NCBI GenBank assembly: GCA_019614645.1
Contig: JABWDB010000006.1
Coordinates: 4,464,001 to 4,528,000 of the forward strand
DNA length: 64,000 nt
Source: Stratiolaelaps scimitus
Taxonomy: Eukaryota; Arthropoda; Arachnida; Mesostigmata; Laelapidae
Reading direction: 5' to 3'
A program made the translations under genes and the position numbers. Below the pieces are notes generated by a model. That model saw only the letters and a list, made by a program, of their open reading frames with translations, was not told the origin of the DNA and ran no database searches. Positions 38,571-50,713 of the stretch are shown one piece after another (positions within the stretch are counted from its first letter, which is position 1; every line of letters starts with the position of its first letter).

Positions 38571-40009
38571 TGCAAATTAAAAAGAAAGCATAACCAGCCC
38601 TATCTATTGCGAAGAGAATGCCACAGAGCATTGCCTTTCTCCAGTAATCGTATACTGTATATCGCCGCCACTTTTCTCGAGGGGAAGCAGCATGCGTTAA
38701 CCCACGAAAACGCGTTTATTTACTTTAAAATGCCTATAGGGGGCATGCTCTTAGTTCATCTAATTATGTGTGTATCTTAATATTAACATATCCTATATTC
38801 ATTATTACTTTTGTTTGCACTTTCGCTTCGACATGGATGCCTTGTAGCTTGGGCCAGCTGACAACAATAATTCGCTCACTTCAATTCGCATTCGAGTTAT
38901 CAGAACTGCTGAGACCGGTGCACCCGCAGCAGCAGCAGCAGCATGGTAACGCTTCTCGGACGTCGACACGGCCATCAACAATCAGTGCATTATTATTATT
39001 ATACGTGCGACTCGATCTCGCCAGGGCCATGGCAGCTCATCGCCTCCCGTTGGTCTTCTTCGATCTTTTCAGGACAATTCGGTTCAGATTCAACCCAGAA
39101 CTGACTCTGGCAGTTTGTCTGCCTCTTTGTATGTTGCAGCAGCAGCAGCATCAATGACACTTCCCGCTGATCTTCGCGTTGTCAGTATTATGTTTCTGTT
39201 CTTTTTCATGTCTCTCGTTCCTGCCGCTGCATCCATCGTTGTTATTGTTATTATTATTATTGTTGTTGTTGTTGTGGTTGTCGATGCTATCGTTGGATAG
39301 CCTTGTTGTTGTTGCTGGCTGTTGTCGTACGTTTTTTGTCGGCAGCTTATTCGAAGCAATCAACAGCAGCGGCCGCAGCAGCAGCAGCAGAGCCACAATG
39401 ACGAAGATGACGGCGGCAGTGACGCTATCATAATTACTGGTGACGATGTCAGATGACTCGCGGATGCGCGATCGGCGCATGGGATCGAGGCGGGTGGAGG
39501 ACCGATCGTCGGAACACAACGTCGGCGAATAGAAACAATATAGCAACGCTGGATGCTAATGACGGTAGGCCAGACAGCCTTGGCGATTTCGCTCTCGTCC
39601 ACGTCTCGTAGATGCTGTCGAACAGCGACAACAGGATCGCTGAGGAGAGGCAAGCCGGGCTATCATATATTGGCTCGGCCGGTCGTGATCACAACCAGCA
39701 TTCTGATTCAGCATTAGCAGGGTCAGTTTATGAACCTAATTTGTATTCGTCCGCACATATTTTCGATATATGCCCCCCATAATGATCGTATTTTTTCTTC
39801 TGGTTAGGACTGAGAAAACGGTGGACCCGCTTGGCGTTCGCTGGCCCCAGGCAGACCATTAGCGTCAAATGGCCGACGATGTAAACCAGTTGAACGGGAT
39901 CTGATATAGTGATCCGACAAGCGTTTCACGTACGTATTTCGCAACACTCCACATCGGTCGCGAGGTTGAAAATTTCGACCGAATTCATGTGCATAAATAT
40001 ATTATTATA

Positions 40010-40013
<4 letters not shown>

Positions 40014-40042
<29 letters not shown>
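40014..40042. repeat. (TA)n microsatellite, 29 bases
   Basis: Pure TA run, preceded by a looser ATATTATTATATAAC stretch that widens the AT-rich patch. Confidence 0.95.
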
Positions 40043-40049
<7 letters not shown>

Positions 40050-40627
40050 ACTTGTTATTGCAGGTACCTCCTCCACATTATGGCGTCGTGACAATTTCCA
40101 ACAGCTCCCTCAACGCTGAGCGTTCCCACTCTTATAGCGTAGTATCTATTTCAAGGCAGCTATTTATCGTTGACTAAGCAAGCACTAGTAGCAAATTAAT
40201 AGGATCAACAAACAAAAAGGTACGATAGATCTTCCCCCCGGGGTGGCTCAGGCCTCAAACAGGAAATAGTCGTGTTTGCTGCGCCCTAAGAGCATCAATC
40301 CGAAGTGCTGTCTTTGAGGATATTCTGTTAGCGTGAGCTTCACAGTTAATGTCCTCTATCGACCGACCGACCGACCCTGTTTCATCAGCGAGCAGCTTTA
40401 CTTCTCGCGTAGTCGAAACGGGTCTGCAACTGGTCTTGGCAAATGTTACATATATATATATATATAGGTCTCGTACAGCTGCTCGGCTGTGGCCGTTGCG
40501 ACAATGAAACAGAGCGACTTGATAATTCTGTGCACACGGGCTCTTAACAACGGTCTATGATAAGTATGCTATCGAGACTATAATATAATACTATTATCGA
40601 GAACTAAAGCGTATTATATTGCAGTTC

Positions 40628-40666
40628 CGAAAATAAACTTGATTTTGAAACTTGAAACTTGAAATG
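40628..40666 (+). mobile_element. LINE-like 3' tail with (CTTGAAA) tandem units
   Basis: The sequence AATAAACTTGATT is followed by three TTGAAAC-type 7-base units. An AATAAA-like signal running into short 7-8 base tandem units is a common 3' end of CR1/L2-like LINEs. No reverse-transcriptase sequence was recognised just upstream, so this would be a heavily 5'-truncated copy. It could instead be a plain short tandem repeat. Confidence 0.4.
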
Positions 40667-40836
40667 GGTCCATCCATACAGCGTAGAACGTGCTCAAGCG
40701 TTCACATCACGATATAAAACATATCAAAACATTCTGCCTCGCAAGAGCGTGCATTAACAAGGCTGTATCCAACATCGCATGTAAAAATTTCATTGCGACA
40801 CTCGGAGCATTTTGCACCCCTTTCAAAAGGGAGCCC

Positions 40837-40875
40837 TACTATTTGAATTGTGTGAAAAACACAATTCAAATAGTA
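40837..40875. repeat. Perfect 17-bp inverted repeat with a 5-nt loop
   Basis: Arms at 40837-40853 (TACTATTTGAATTGTGT) and 40859-40875 are exact reverse complements around GAAAA. It lies directly next to a (TA)n tract starting at about 40877. Confidence 0.95.
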
Positions 40876-41724
40876 CATATATATATATATATACACTCTG
40901 CTGTAACCCGCCAATTGTTACTATTTCGTCAATGTTCTACTTTCAGCTCACCGCAGCAAACCGCAAAAGGTAGAACACCGTTTTAGAGATTCTCAGCTCG
41001 AAATCTATTTCACTGTCGCTGTTCGATGAATGATCAAGTGAGTCTAATCTATAATATCAGCAGACATCTTCGTTTGTCTCGGCCTCCACCCCGCGTATCA
41101 CTGCTCGCGCTACACGCGCTTAGTGAAATCGCCTATCTACCGGCCATATCAGCCACAACCACCCATAACAATCACACAACTCAGCCACTTTATTCGCGAG
41201 ACCCACGAGGGTGACCGAGCGGCGGCATAGCCCACTAGACCGCATATAGACGGCATTATCCCATAGGGTCTCCCGGTGTCTCTCTCGCGCTGTTGGAGGC
41301 ACTTGGCTAGTGGCGGCAGCAGCAGCAGCAGCAGCAGTAACACTTCGTAAACCAATAGACTGTATAGTGAGAGATCTTCCAGAGGCCACTGGTTGGGTAC
41401 ATTCGTTTCGTTACTATACATTGGCTGACACCCTTCACCCAAGCTTGTTCGCTCGCTTCTGTGAAAGCCGCTCGCGGCTGTATCTAACAGCCAGTTAAGA
41501 GGGCTCGTAAAAGAGTAACGCTTCGTTCAATAGACTACGCGATTTATCATCAGGCTGCAAATTTATTCGAGTACTCGAAATTAATTGCTTCCAGCGAAAT
41601 GAGAGCGTTTTTTTTCCGGAGTTTAGAGATTTTTGTTAAATCGGAAAACCTATGGTAGATTATTTCATCATAATCTAGATCGCGAGCTGCTGTAAGCGTG
41701 TAATTCCCGTTTTCTTAATCGACA

Positions 41725-41750
41725 ATATATATATATATATATATATATAA
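41725..41750. repeat. (TA)n microsatellite
   Basis: Part of a close series of three TA tracts, with 42020-42043 and 42454-42482, all within 760 bases. Confidence 0.95.
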
Positions 41751-42449
41751 TACATTTGTAGAGAGAAAAGTAACATTTCTCTAGTTGTTTATTTCGCATA
41801 ATTAAACTTGTAATAGCACAAATCCTAGAATTGTATTATATTAGAAAACGTGATAATGCAATTATGTTATTTCGCACACATGAATATTGTAATTCTCAAG
41901 AACATCGTAACCAGGCCAACGTGTTAATGTTCCTGTAGCTTCTGCAAATTGTTCTAAATATGCTTTTAAGTGATGTGTATTATTGACACTACTTATGTCG
42001 GCCAGCTCTGCTGTTTATAATATATATATATATATATATATATCGTAGGAGTGGCACCATAATAGTGTTATATCGTTTCCAACTGACGCCATCACGTTGA
42101 TATACGGTAGCATTTACACGGGCCGGCCATTATAATATCGTTATATTACTCATAATCATGATCGCACAGAATAATATTGATAACAATATTAATCGCAGCA
42201 GCTAATTAATTACTTTAACGATAATGGCGCCTCTCTCCACCAGTGAATAAGTGCCACGGCGGCAGATCAGATAGATCGTCATTGTAGAGTTCGCTTTGCT
42301 GCTAGTGCTGCTGTGGTTGTTGTTGTTTCTCTTCGAGCTACCATGTGCAGATGTGCAGCTTGTAGATGCTCAAAGTGACGTTGCTGGACGATACGTTTTG
42401 ATATTGACGAGCGACAACATAATGAATTGTGTACAACGACTTCAGCAGG

Positions 42450-42482
<33 letters not shown>

Positions 42483-42664
42483 GCCTCCCACTAATAGATT
42501 TAGTGCACAAATTGATATCGATGCCGCTTGCTTCGGACTATAATATATAGAATATATTATTGATTATGAAGTGACAGTATCTTGAGGGGGCAGGTTTTGA
42601 ACTATACGACATACATGTGCATGTAACCTGTAGTTGGATTTGTTTTGGATTATTATGTTCTTCT

Positions 42665-42708
<44 letters not shown>
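42665..42708. repeat. (AAT)n microsatellite, about 14 units
   Basis: A pure ATA/AAT run in AT-rich DNA. Related shorter runs are at about 19394-19411, 29790-29826, 39245-39262, 50462-50481 and 62579-62600. Confidence 0.95.
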
Positions 42709-45540
42709 GTATATGTATTCAACATTTTTTGCTGAGCTAAGTACGCTAAAGTGTGAGTTGACCTGACTCGGGTTCAACCACTTCCCAAATTCATGTTCGC
42801 GTCGTGCGAGATTCCATCCGTCCCGAAACGATCTCATACCTTTTCGGCTGGCAAACGACGAGTAAGCTAGCTCGAAATTCGATAGAGGATTGAAAAATTA
42901 ACAAACTTATTATAGCTGTACTACTGTTAATGCAGACAGACGTCGTCTGCAACATAATCCACACCTCGGAAATTCTATTCGTCCATTCGACCAATCAGTG
43001 ATAGTCTAGCGTTACTGGCGCCTATGTGTTCTTGGTTTTCTATCTACCTTCGGCTGGGTATCGTCGACGCTCCGTTTGTTCAGTATGTCTGTCTCTGAGT
43101 CTGCGGTGCCGAACCGCGAGCGAGTGTGTTTTCACAGCGAGACAAATGAGTATCATTAGTAACTGAGCAGCAGCGACCCCCCCCCGCCGCCGCCCCTGAA
43201 AAGGCGGCGGAGCCGCTGTCGGCCGGCTCAGCGGTGTTATGTGTTAGTTAGGCCCGCTGACGCTGGCTGGCGAACTCCGACTCTCTGATAGGGATGATGT
43301 ACCTTGGCATGAAGGTGAGAAATGGATGGATGTTGGGGCAGAATTCGGCTGAGCAGCCGCGGGGCGGTGGCGGCGGCGGCGCCGGCTGCCTCTACCACGA
43401 TTACTTCCACCCATCGTCAGCGCCGCCTCCAGTAGTAGCAGCAGCAGCAGCACCACCACCACTGCCACTCTCTTACAACAACGAATGCATCGCATTAAAC
43501 GGCTTTTCGCAGTTGGCAGCGTCGTAACCTCGTGTCTGTCTATATGGTCTGTGTGTGTGTGGGTCTGGTACTCGTAGCGATGATGATGGTGGTGGCGGCG
43601 GTGGCGGTGACTATGGTGTAATAGTAATCGTTCGTAGCAGCCGGAGATATGAGTACATATGGGTTATTATTAGTTGAACCTGTCGCATTGCCGTGGGGAA
43701 CGCAACATATTCGCCGTGTGTATGTAGCTGCGTCTCCCATTGATACATCCCATATTGCATCCTTATTGTGGACAGGATTCGAAAGATGCCGGAGAATGAG
43801 GAATATGCAATTGCTCGTTCGGGGTCGAGGGTGGAGGGGTTTTGCGGGGGGGGGGGGTCGCACTGCGAACGGTAGAGTCAACTTGAATGGCATATATCGG
43901 TGACGGCCGGCCGGCCATCTCAGGGATGATCACTTTCGGCGTTTGGTAGCAGCCCACGCGTCAACGAAACGAGCCACCCAAGCACCCGACTACGCTAGCC
44001 CCGCAAGCGGCCAAGCCGCCTCAGGCCAAACTCCATTGCTGCCACTCGAAGATATGAAATATGACGACAACGCGTAGGAAGTATGTGGGTGAGAGAGAGA
44101 GAGGAAAGGGAGGGAGAGAATTAGAAGGCCAAGCAGGGAGTAGGGTTGCGCGCAGGTCGCTGTAGCGGGGGCCGGAGATCAGACACGGAGGCAGACGCCA
44201 CTGCAGCAACTACTGAACTACGACTACTTGTAGCACTACTCCCACCAACGAGTTGGAAACATGGGTGTCGATGTTCGGCCGCTAGAGAGTCGTGTCCGTC
44301 GACTCTACCGAGTCCATATAAGCGCGATCACCGGCCGTGCCGGCATTCAGCCAGCGGAGAGGCTCTGCCAAAGCAACAAAGCGGCTGGTGGCCAAGGAAA
44401 CGAACGTGTGAAAAAGAACGCCCGCCCGTCCGCTTGTCGGCAACTTGTTCTTCATCCACTTACAAGGAGATTTGTCAAAATTCTCCCGCTCCTCCTCCTG
44501 CGAGTGCAACCTCCTCGGCGGGGGCTGGCTGACCGGCTGGCTCTTCGGCTCTCAGCCTGAACGGCAAGACTTGGCTTATCGGCGTACGTGAGTGGCAATA
44601 GCACTATAGGCAGTAATGCTAAGAAGGTTGTCGGTCATTCAGTGGAACGAAGTGGTTGTATTGATCATTTATGCCGCAGCGTTTATGGATCAGACAGATG
44701 CATAGACGTATGTAATGAACGACTTAATATGTATACTGTGGTGTATGAATATGTCATTAATTATTGTCGTAGGCGAGAGTAATCCGTCAGAGCGAGAACG
44801 TGTCTATACTTTCCGGCGAAAATCATGTACGAATTGCACAGGTAAAATGAGCATACCTACTATGTGAAGATCATAAAGGATATCCAAGAAACAACTCGTA
44901 AACAACAACATTTTACTTAATTTCAATTATGGCCGAGAAGTCACACAACATATAATGTATGACTATGCAGAGATATAGGAGGTATCATCATAATCGACCG
45001 CGGATCCTCATCCGCCGGTGTAGTACGGTGTGGGTATGTTGACGCCGCGGTAACTCTCACCTAGTTAGACTTCAGTGTCCTGTTCGCGACTGGACGATTC
45101 ACCCGAACTTGCAGGCCGAGTGTTCAGCGGATACGTTTTAGAACTAGTTGGCTGACCTCTCCTCCCTTCGCAGCATATTAAATGCCGACATGCCAACCTA
45201 CGCGTTGAATAGTGGCCGACGAAGCCTATCTTGACCTATCGGTCCTTAATCACCGTGTTGCCTTTGTTTTTGTCACGGCATCATTGTCCAATTTGTACTC
45301 GTCTATCTCTCGTTGCATTACGCTGTTTACTGACCCGCCACATAATTACCATACGTAAATGCAGAAGCGGCCGTGAATACATACATGCTCACGCTATCTA
45401 ATCCGTCGACAAAGCGAGCATGTTCGATGTAGCCGTCCAGCGTATACCACCATTGCTGTGTCCAGGCGGGACAGAACTCTCCTGGCGATGTAACGGCATT
45501 TATAATCATTACGAGATAGACGTTTATGTCATATCATCAA

Positions 45541-45577
45541 AATCACAGTTGTGCCTCGCAGTGCCGCAACTGTGATT
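45541..45577. repeat. 11-bp inverted repeat
   Basis: AATCACAGTTG (45541-45551) pairs with CAACTGTGATT (45567-45577). The inner G-T and G-C pairs extend it slightly. It lies about 300 bases left of the recognisable LINE remnant and may belong to it. Confidence 0.85.
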
Positions 45578-45849
45578 CGACCCCACGTGGTCAGAACGGT
45601 TACGATCGGCCATTAACTTTGATGGCGTGTCTCGCCGAGAGCGCTAAAACGCAAGTGACGTCGTAGCTAAATGAGAATACCGCGCAACATGCAGTGGACA
45701 GCGACAAGTGATAAAGGCAACGATGTGGCGACACCAGCCCCTGCGCCAGCTCAACGGATGTGGTGGGTTTTTTTCGGTTAGCTGTATAGCTTATGTTTGA
45801 CACGGTCTTCTTTGGCCTGTTGTTACGCCTGTGTTTATAAAGAGGTGGC

Positions 45850-47070
45850 AATCATTTCGCCGAAAACTAGCATAGGCCGTCAGTGCACGCCGCCCCGCCT
45901 GGCCTGTCTTGTATTCCCGAAGAACTCGCAGTCGACCGCCTAGCAGGGTTTGTTGTCGAAATGCGCGGGGGCTGAACGATGGCGAACGAACCTACTCGAT
46001 TTGTTTCGGCAGTGTCGCTCGACATGTGCCCAACGCCTGTCCAGGACCACGACTGGGGCACCTTGGTAAGCTGCGACAAAATATCCTACTGATTTTAGCA
46101 TGACCTATCATTTGATCAAGCTAGCCACACGCTCCTCATTAAGAAGCTCGGCAGGTTGCCGGTGGATAAACGCGCCATCTGACTAGGATGAGCGCCTGCT
46201 TATCAAACCGCAAGTTTATTTGCGTAGGAATTGACGGCTTCCTCAGTCGATCACCCTGTACCTCCTCCCTCCGCCCGGGGGTTACTGAGATAGTCACCTC
46301 AATACCTGAGGTGGTCACGTACAATTTGTATGCCGCTGACTTTTAGATCTATGCTGCTGCCGATGCGTTCAACTCCTCCAATGAGCTGTAGCGTACGACC
46401 CCAATAGTATTAAAGAGTGGAAAACGATACGCTAATCTCCGTGCCGACGTGTGCGGCTATCGCCTCGAGCGTAGCCGTCACCGTCTACATACATAGTCAA
46501 AAGTTTTGGGTGATCTTGGTAATTTGGTCAACCTAAACGTAGATTTCAACATCTACATCACTGGGCTAGTCAGAGCTGCAACGCGATGCTCCGATGCTTT
46601 ATATTATAGCTAACGTGCCAATTTCTATGTCAAATCCTACATCAGTCTTGTTATCTCGAAGTTCCTGCATTGCCGTCTTGTATTGGTCCCTCTACCTAGT
46701 CAGGGATGTTGTAGCGATCGAACGTGTACGCCAGAGATTATAAAACACGCGCCCAGGCGAGGTGACGATCCCCGTGACACCACAAGTAACCCCCTCCCTA
46801 ACCGATTTAGGGCGCGCTGCTGACTTAAATACCGACAAGACCCTTCATAATTTCAACATGACGAGCGATATGTTTACGTGAAAACAACCTCCGCATCGTG
46901 GTGTCAATACATAATACATTTGAGATTGCCCGCTTAGAACGAATAAACAATTTATGTTCCAGGCATGTTCCATCCCGGCTACAATCGTGAACTATCCTGA
47001 AACCTGTCAACCAATGAGAAGTGTCCCCTTGGTGTAAGGAGAGTTTTTATTGTACTTGTATGATCTGGTA
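45850..47070 (+). mobile_element. Decayed non-LTR (LINE) retrotransposon, reverse-transcriptase domain remnant
   Basis: Translating all three plus frames in turn gives the order of a LINE reverse transcriptase broken by frameshifts and stops. A DLSFDQASHTLL block is at 46102-46137, corresponding to the family's 'DFSKAFDKVSH' block. A palm segment at 46326-46340 reads LYAAD, where active elements have YADD, and a TAG stop follows at 46344. A 'DLG' block is at 46512-46520, with NIYI after it. The C-terminal region includes YISLVISKFLHC (about 46636-46673) and an RRGDDP stretch near 46760. Known: these blocks occur in this order in Jockey/CR1-type LINEs. The loss of a catalytic aspartate and the many stops mean it cannot be active. 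The 5' end (endonuclease) and the exact borders are not resolved; similarity may reach back to about 45.2 kb. Clade assignment is uncertain. Confidence 0.75.
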
Positions 47071-48745
47071 CTCCGTTGTGCAGCTTCGAAGCCGTAGGCC
47101 TTCCTGCATCATATGGCAAGATAACTGGCAGTCACACATATAACTGAGCGGTAATATATAATTGGAATTTTTCGAAATTTCAATTACTATACATTTGCCA
47201 TTGCGGAATAGTGTCATCGCATCTCAACCGTTGTGATCATTCTATAGGTATGATTTTGGTAAAAAAAAAATCGCTTTATTAAACGTATTTGATTTATAGT
47301 TACTAATTTGTAATCTATAACTAATTAATAAAAATAGTAATAGATTATAAATACAATTGTGTCGCTATCCGCAGGCTTTGTTATGTACTATTCGGTAAAG
47401 GGGGACATATAACTGTCAACGCGCATAGCAGCCGCTGACTGTTCACACAGCAATACCTCGTATAGTGAGCCTATGCCGATTACATATATGTATATTGTAA
47501 TAGGAACGCCTATATAGAAACATTGAACACCTAGGCCGTTATGAGCTATCCTGTCGTTTATTCATTCACGTACGACGATCCATTAGCCAACGACATTGGA
47601 CCATGACGATGATTGACAAGTGTTATTATTGTTAATGCTATAATTATTATTCATCTACCCTCAACAATTTGTTCATTATTCGACGTTGTCTGACCGCGAG
47701 TAGCCGTCCCATAATACATCCACTGCAGTGTCACTGGCACTTCAGCGTTGCCTTCATCCCGGCGCGGTCGGAGCACCGTACAGCAGTGTATTGGCATCAT
47801 CACTGAGATGCCTCGGCAAGACCTCGCTCTTCGTCCGTACGCCGACAACAGCAGCGGAACAGCCCTGTTTGTCTGTTCTGCCCATTGTCGACGAGCAGGG
47901 CTGGCTGCCAAACATTGAATAATGTGGTGGCGATGCCAGCCTCGTGGCGTACATGCAGAGGGAAAACATATAATTTTCTAAAACGCGAGGCTTCGTCACT
48001 TGCTGGTCGCGTCATCTCACCACAACCGACTCTGGCCCGCAGGCAGACCACCGACTCGTTTCGACGGCATCGACTGTGGATGGAATATATTGGTGGTTGG
48101 GCTATTTGTCGCCTCAGCCGCTGCAGATTCGATGGGGTCCGTCTGCACGGAACTCGCGCGCGGGCGGGCTGTCTGTCGGAGCGCTGCTAGTGCAGTGCAG
48201 TGCTGACATGAACAGTATTTTGGGCATGACATTGAGCCAACATCATCTTTTTTCTGTTGGTCGTACTATCCACACACGCCGACTCGCTACACGTCTAGAC
48301 TAGACATCATGTACTAGAGTGCTTAGAGCGGGCAAAGCTCTTGTTGTGTTGAGCTTACGGGTGATCGCGAACTTACACCCACATATATATAGTTCACACA
48401 ATCGTGACACAAAACGGCCATTGCTACGTTCGTACTGCTCCCGCTATAGTAACCGAGACGACTAAGCGGGCAACGAAAACAAGAGACTGCTGGCGAACTA
48501 CCGAATTCGCGGCTGGCAATAAGTCGATATCGAGGGCGACCAAGGGAACAAGGATCGGAAGGGCCAGGACAGCGGCGACAGATCAAAGCCTGGGGGGAGT
48601 TCACTTAGGGGTTGCTATATTTTTGGGTTTGTGAGGTATGGGAGCTGAAACAGCGGCGGTTGCCCGTTGGTGGAGCAGGACAGTGCAAGGGGTTGTCTTT
48701 TCGGTACGCTGTATCTTGAGTGCACACGGCCAACAGCAGTAGTCC

Positions 48746-48827
<82 letters not shown>

Positions 48828-50684
48828 CGGAGACAATTCGATTACTACTATTATTAAGTATTAGCAAAGCGATGCCCGTCTCGCTATATCAGTCCATGGC
48901 TACCCATAGAACACAGACGGACCGCCACTGGACGAATACATAGCACACGGCCATAGACCCAGCAGCAGAGGTGGTGTGGCCGTGGTGGCTCTGCTTTTGT
49001 TACTGTTTGAACTCAACGGTATGTCTGTCAACGACCGGCAACTGTATTTGGCTTGTCCGGGTCCTGTCCCGAGCGAGCGAGCGGGCGGCGGCCAGCAGCC
49101 ATTCGTACGATGCGAGGGTGTCCACCGATGCGCGAGAAATGTACTCCTCGACTCATCGTGTACAGTAGTCGATGTAGGAGTAGTCGTCACTGTATCCGTA
49201 GTAGGTACACAGCATGCGTGTGTGGCAGCCGTGTCTACGCAGCTCGCGGTGTATATCGTAACCTACTTGAACTGGTTCGCATCATCGCTTGCACATTTGC
49301 AGTCAACGGTTTCACTGTTGTCTGCTAGCGGCCAATGCTGAATTGGCGAGCGATGAGGTCCAGCGTAGGCATATTGGTGGCGCGTTCGAGTGCGCGCACC
49401 ACCACCACCACCACAAATGCGCTTAGTCCTTGTTGATGTCGAAATTATACGGGCATGTGTAGACTGGCGGACTACGATTTGCTTCCACCCCACTGGAACG
49501 GCCGGCGCTACGGGTAACCCCAGCCGACAAAAAGGAGCTTATTTTTAAGCATTCGTTTCCGTCCATTCGTCATCTCCTGCCGAACACGCAAGAAATTACG
49601 AGCAGGCGCCGTGCAGCACACTGAAGCAATCTCTTCGTGGCGTCAAACAACGCCATGTGCTAGAACGTGGAGCTCTATGTCAATGTAAAGGTTATACTAT
49701 GGCGCAGAAATATATATAAAAAATATATATATATATATATTTAGATAATAGTTGCCCGAAGCAGAAAGAGGAGGACGGAGGGCATTCGTCAAAGCAGGGT
49801 CACATCAAAAGCTATTAGCATTATCTCTACAACGTTGAGTGGGGTACGTTCATGCTGCGTCGGCTGTACACATATATGTGGACCACATGAAAATGTTCGG
49901 CCCGTAGTGGCAGTCAAGTCACAATGGTTGAGTTGTGTTACAAGAACTATTCGTGCAGAGTTGAGAAAAATCTGTGTGGAAAGACACCATGCCTGCATGG
50001 CCGCTTTCGTTGATGTGATCAGGTATGACAGGTAAAGGGCTCGCAGATAAATAGTTGGCCCAGCTGCGCTTGTGGCCCGCTTCGAGCGCGGCAGCAGTAG
50101 TCGGGCGCCCAGCCAGCACTTGGACATGAGATAGCTGTTATGTGGTTGCAACGCCGCAGGCAAAATGATACAACTGCGATAGTCTGTTGGCTGGCTGACT
50201 TTGAAGGAACCCACCAGACAACGGTGGACCCCGATCGACAACGCATGTGTTCGTTGGCTGTTCCGAGGCATTTCTCTCGTGTTGAAACTTCGGTGGCCCC
50301 GACCACGAAGCGGACCAGCGGTGGAACCTCGACCGTCGGCGGCGACACCGCCAACAACTTGGCAAATTCACCACGGGAATATCTTCGTGGCGAGAAATGA
50401 TCGTGGCTGTGCCTGCTATGTTTGACAAGCCGCTTTTTACCACCACTCCAATGAATATTACTATTATTATTATTATTATTAATCTCGACGACGGATGTAT
50501 CGAGTGCGGTTGTCAGCTTTTGTCGGGATTCGAGGCCAGCTTGGTGGCTCAAGAACTTGAGGACGATTCACCAGAACTCCAGACGAACAGCGAAAGAAAA
50601 TCTTTCGTCCACGTCTCCCGGAAGGGGTTTTCTTTTGGATATTGATCAGTGTCCCAGTGTCGTTTAACATGTTCGACTAGTTTG
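47071..50684. other. Unique sequence between the LINE remnant and the Hox exon
   Basis: An AT-rich patch (47250-47360), the (CAG)26 tract (48749-48826), CCA run near 49400, a TA tract (49721-49741) and an ATT tract (50462-50481). Open frames overlap on both strands with no domain. This is likely the start of the Hox intron. Confidence 0.6.
48749..48826 (+). repeat. Uninterrupted (CAG)26 microsatellite
   Basis: Twenty-six perfect CAG units, followed by GCGG. Frames through it read poly-Q, poly-S or poly-A on plus and poly-C/L/A on minus, and none joins to a recognisable protein. It is the longest pure triplet tract in the window. Confidence 0.97.
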
Positions 50685-50707
50685 TCAATCAATGCATGTA
50701 GGAATGT

Positions 50708-50713
50708 ACTTAC
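50708..50713 (-). other. 5' splice donor ending the Hox first coding exon
   Basis: The minus strand reads GCCG then GTAAGT, a full match to the metazoan donor consensus. It lies 21 bases after the YPWMK codons. The open frame runs only nine more residues past this point before a stop at 50685, so the residues after NTA are intronic. The donor leaves a codon split after its first base. Confidence 0.8.

Larger units (their letters stand above)
33601..42250. other. Non-coding region; GC-richer at 33.6-34.7 kb, AT-richer after
   Basis: CTG runs near 34500-34520, GTT/ATT run near 39239-39280, CAG runs near 38927-38943 and 39365-39391, several TA tracts, one SINE copy (38405-38570), the LINE-like tail (40628) and three inverted repeats (35057, 35250, 40837). 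No gene-like open frame was found. Confidence 0.6.
42251..45849. other. Non-coding region left of the LINE remnant
   Basis: TA tract 42454-42482, AAT tract 42665-42708, GCGGCGG/CAG patches near 43365-43460, and a G12 run at 43846-43857. From about 45.2 kb the plus strand has short broken frames that may be the worn 5' part of the LINE. No intact gene. Confidence 0.55.
1..50707 (-). other. Putative >50 kb intron / 3'-flanking regulatory DNA of the Hox gene
   Basis: Inference: everything on the minus-strand downstream side of the donor is non-coding as far as I can see. I looked for the conserved helix-3 codons (WFQNRR) on both strands and found none, so the homeobox exon is either outside the window, missing from the assembly, or too diverged to spot by eye. 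Introns of this length are known in Hox genes such as Antp. Individual repeats, mobile elements and hairpins inside this interval are listed separately. Confidence 0.45.

Noticed and set aside
38645..38668. A short likeness to the Hox-cluster microRNA iab-4 (CGTATACTG)
   Set aside because: Only the first nine or so bases agree and there is no hairpin partner.
42612..42650. A mir-10-like stretch (AACCTGTAG...GATTTGTTTT)
   Set aside because: The mir-10 seed is nearly invariant in animals; here the seed has a change, two bases are missing, and no matching star arm is found.
50685..50707. Coding beyond the donor (GKYIPTCID then stop)
   Set aside because: The GTAAGT is a full donor match and Hox genes have an intron at this place, so these residues are intronic.
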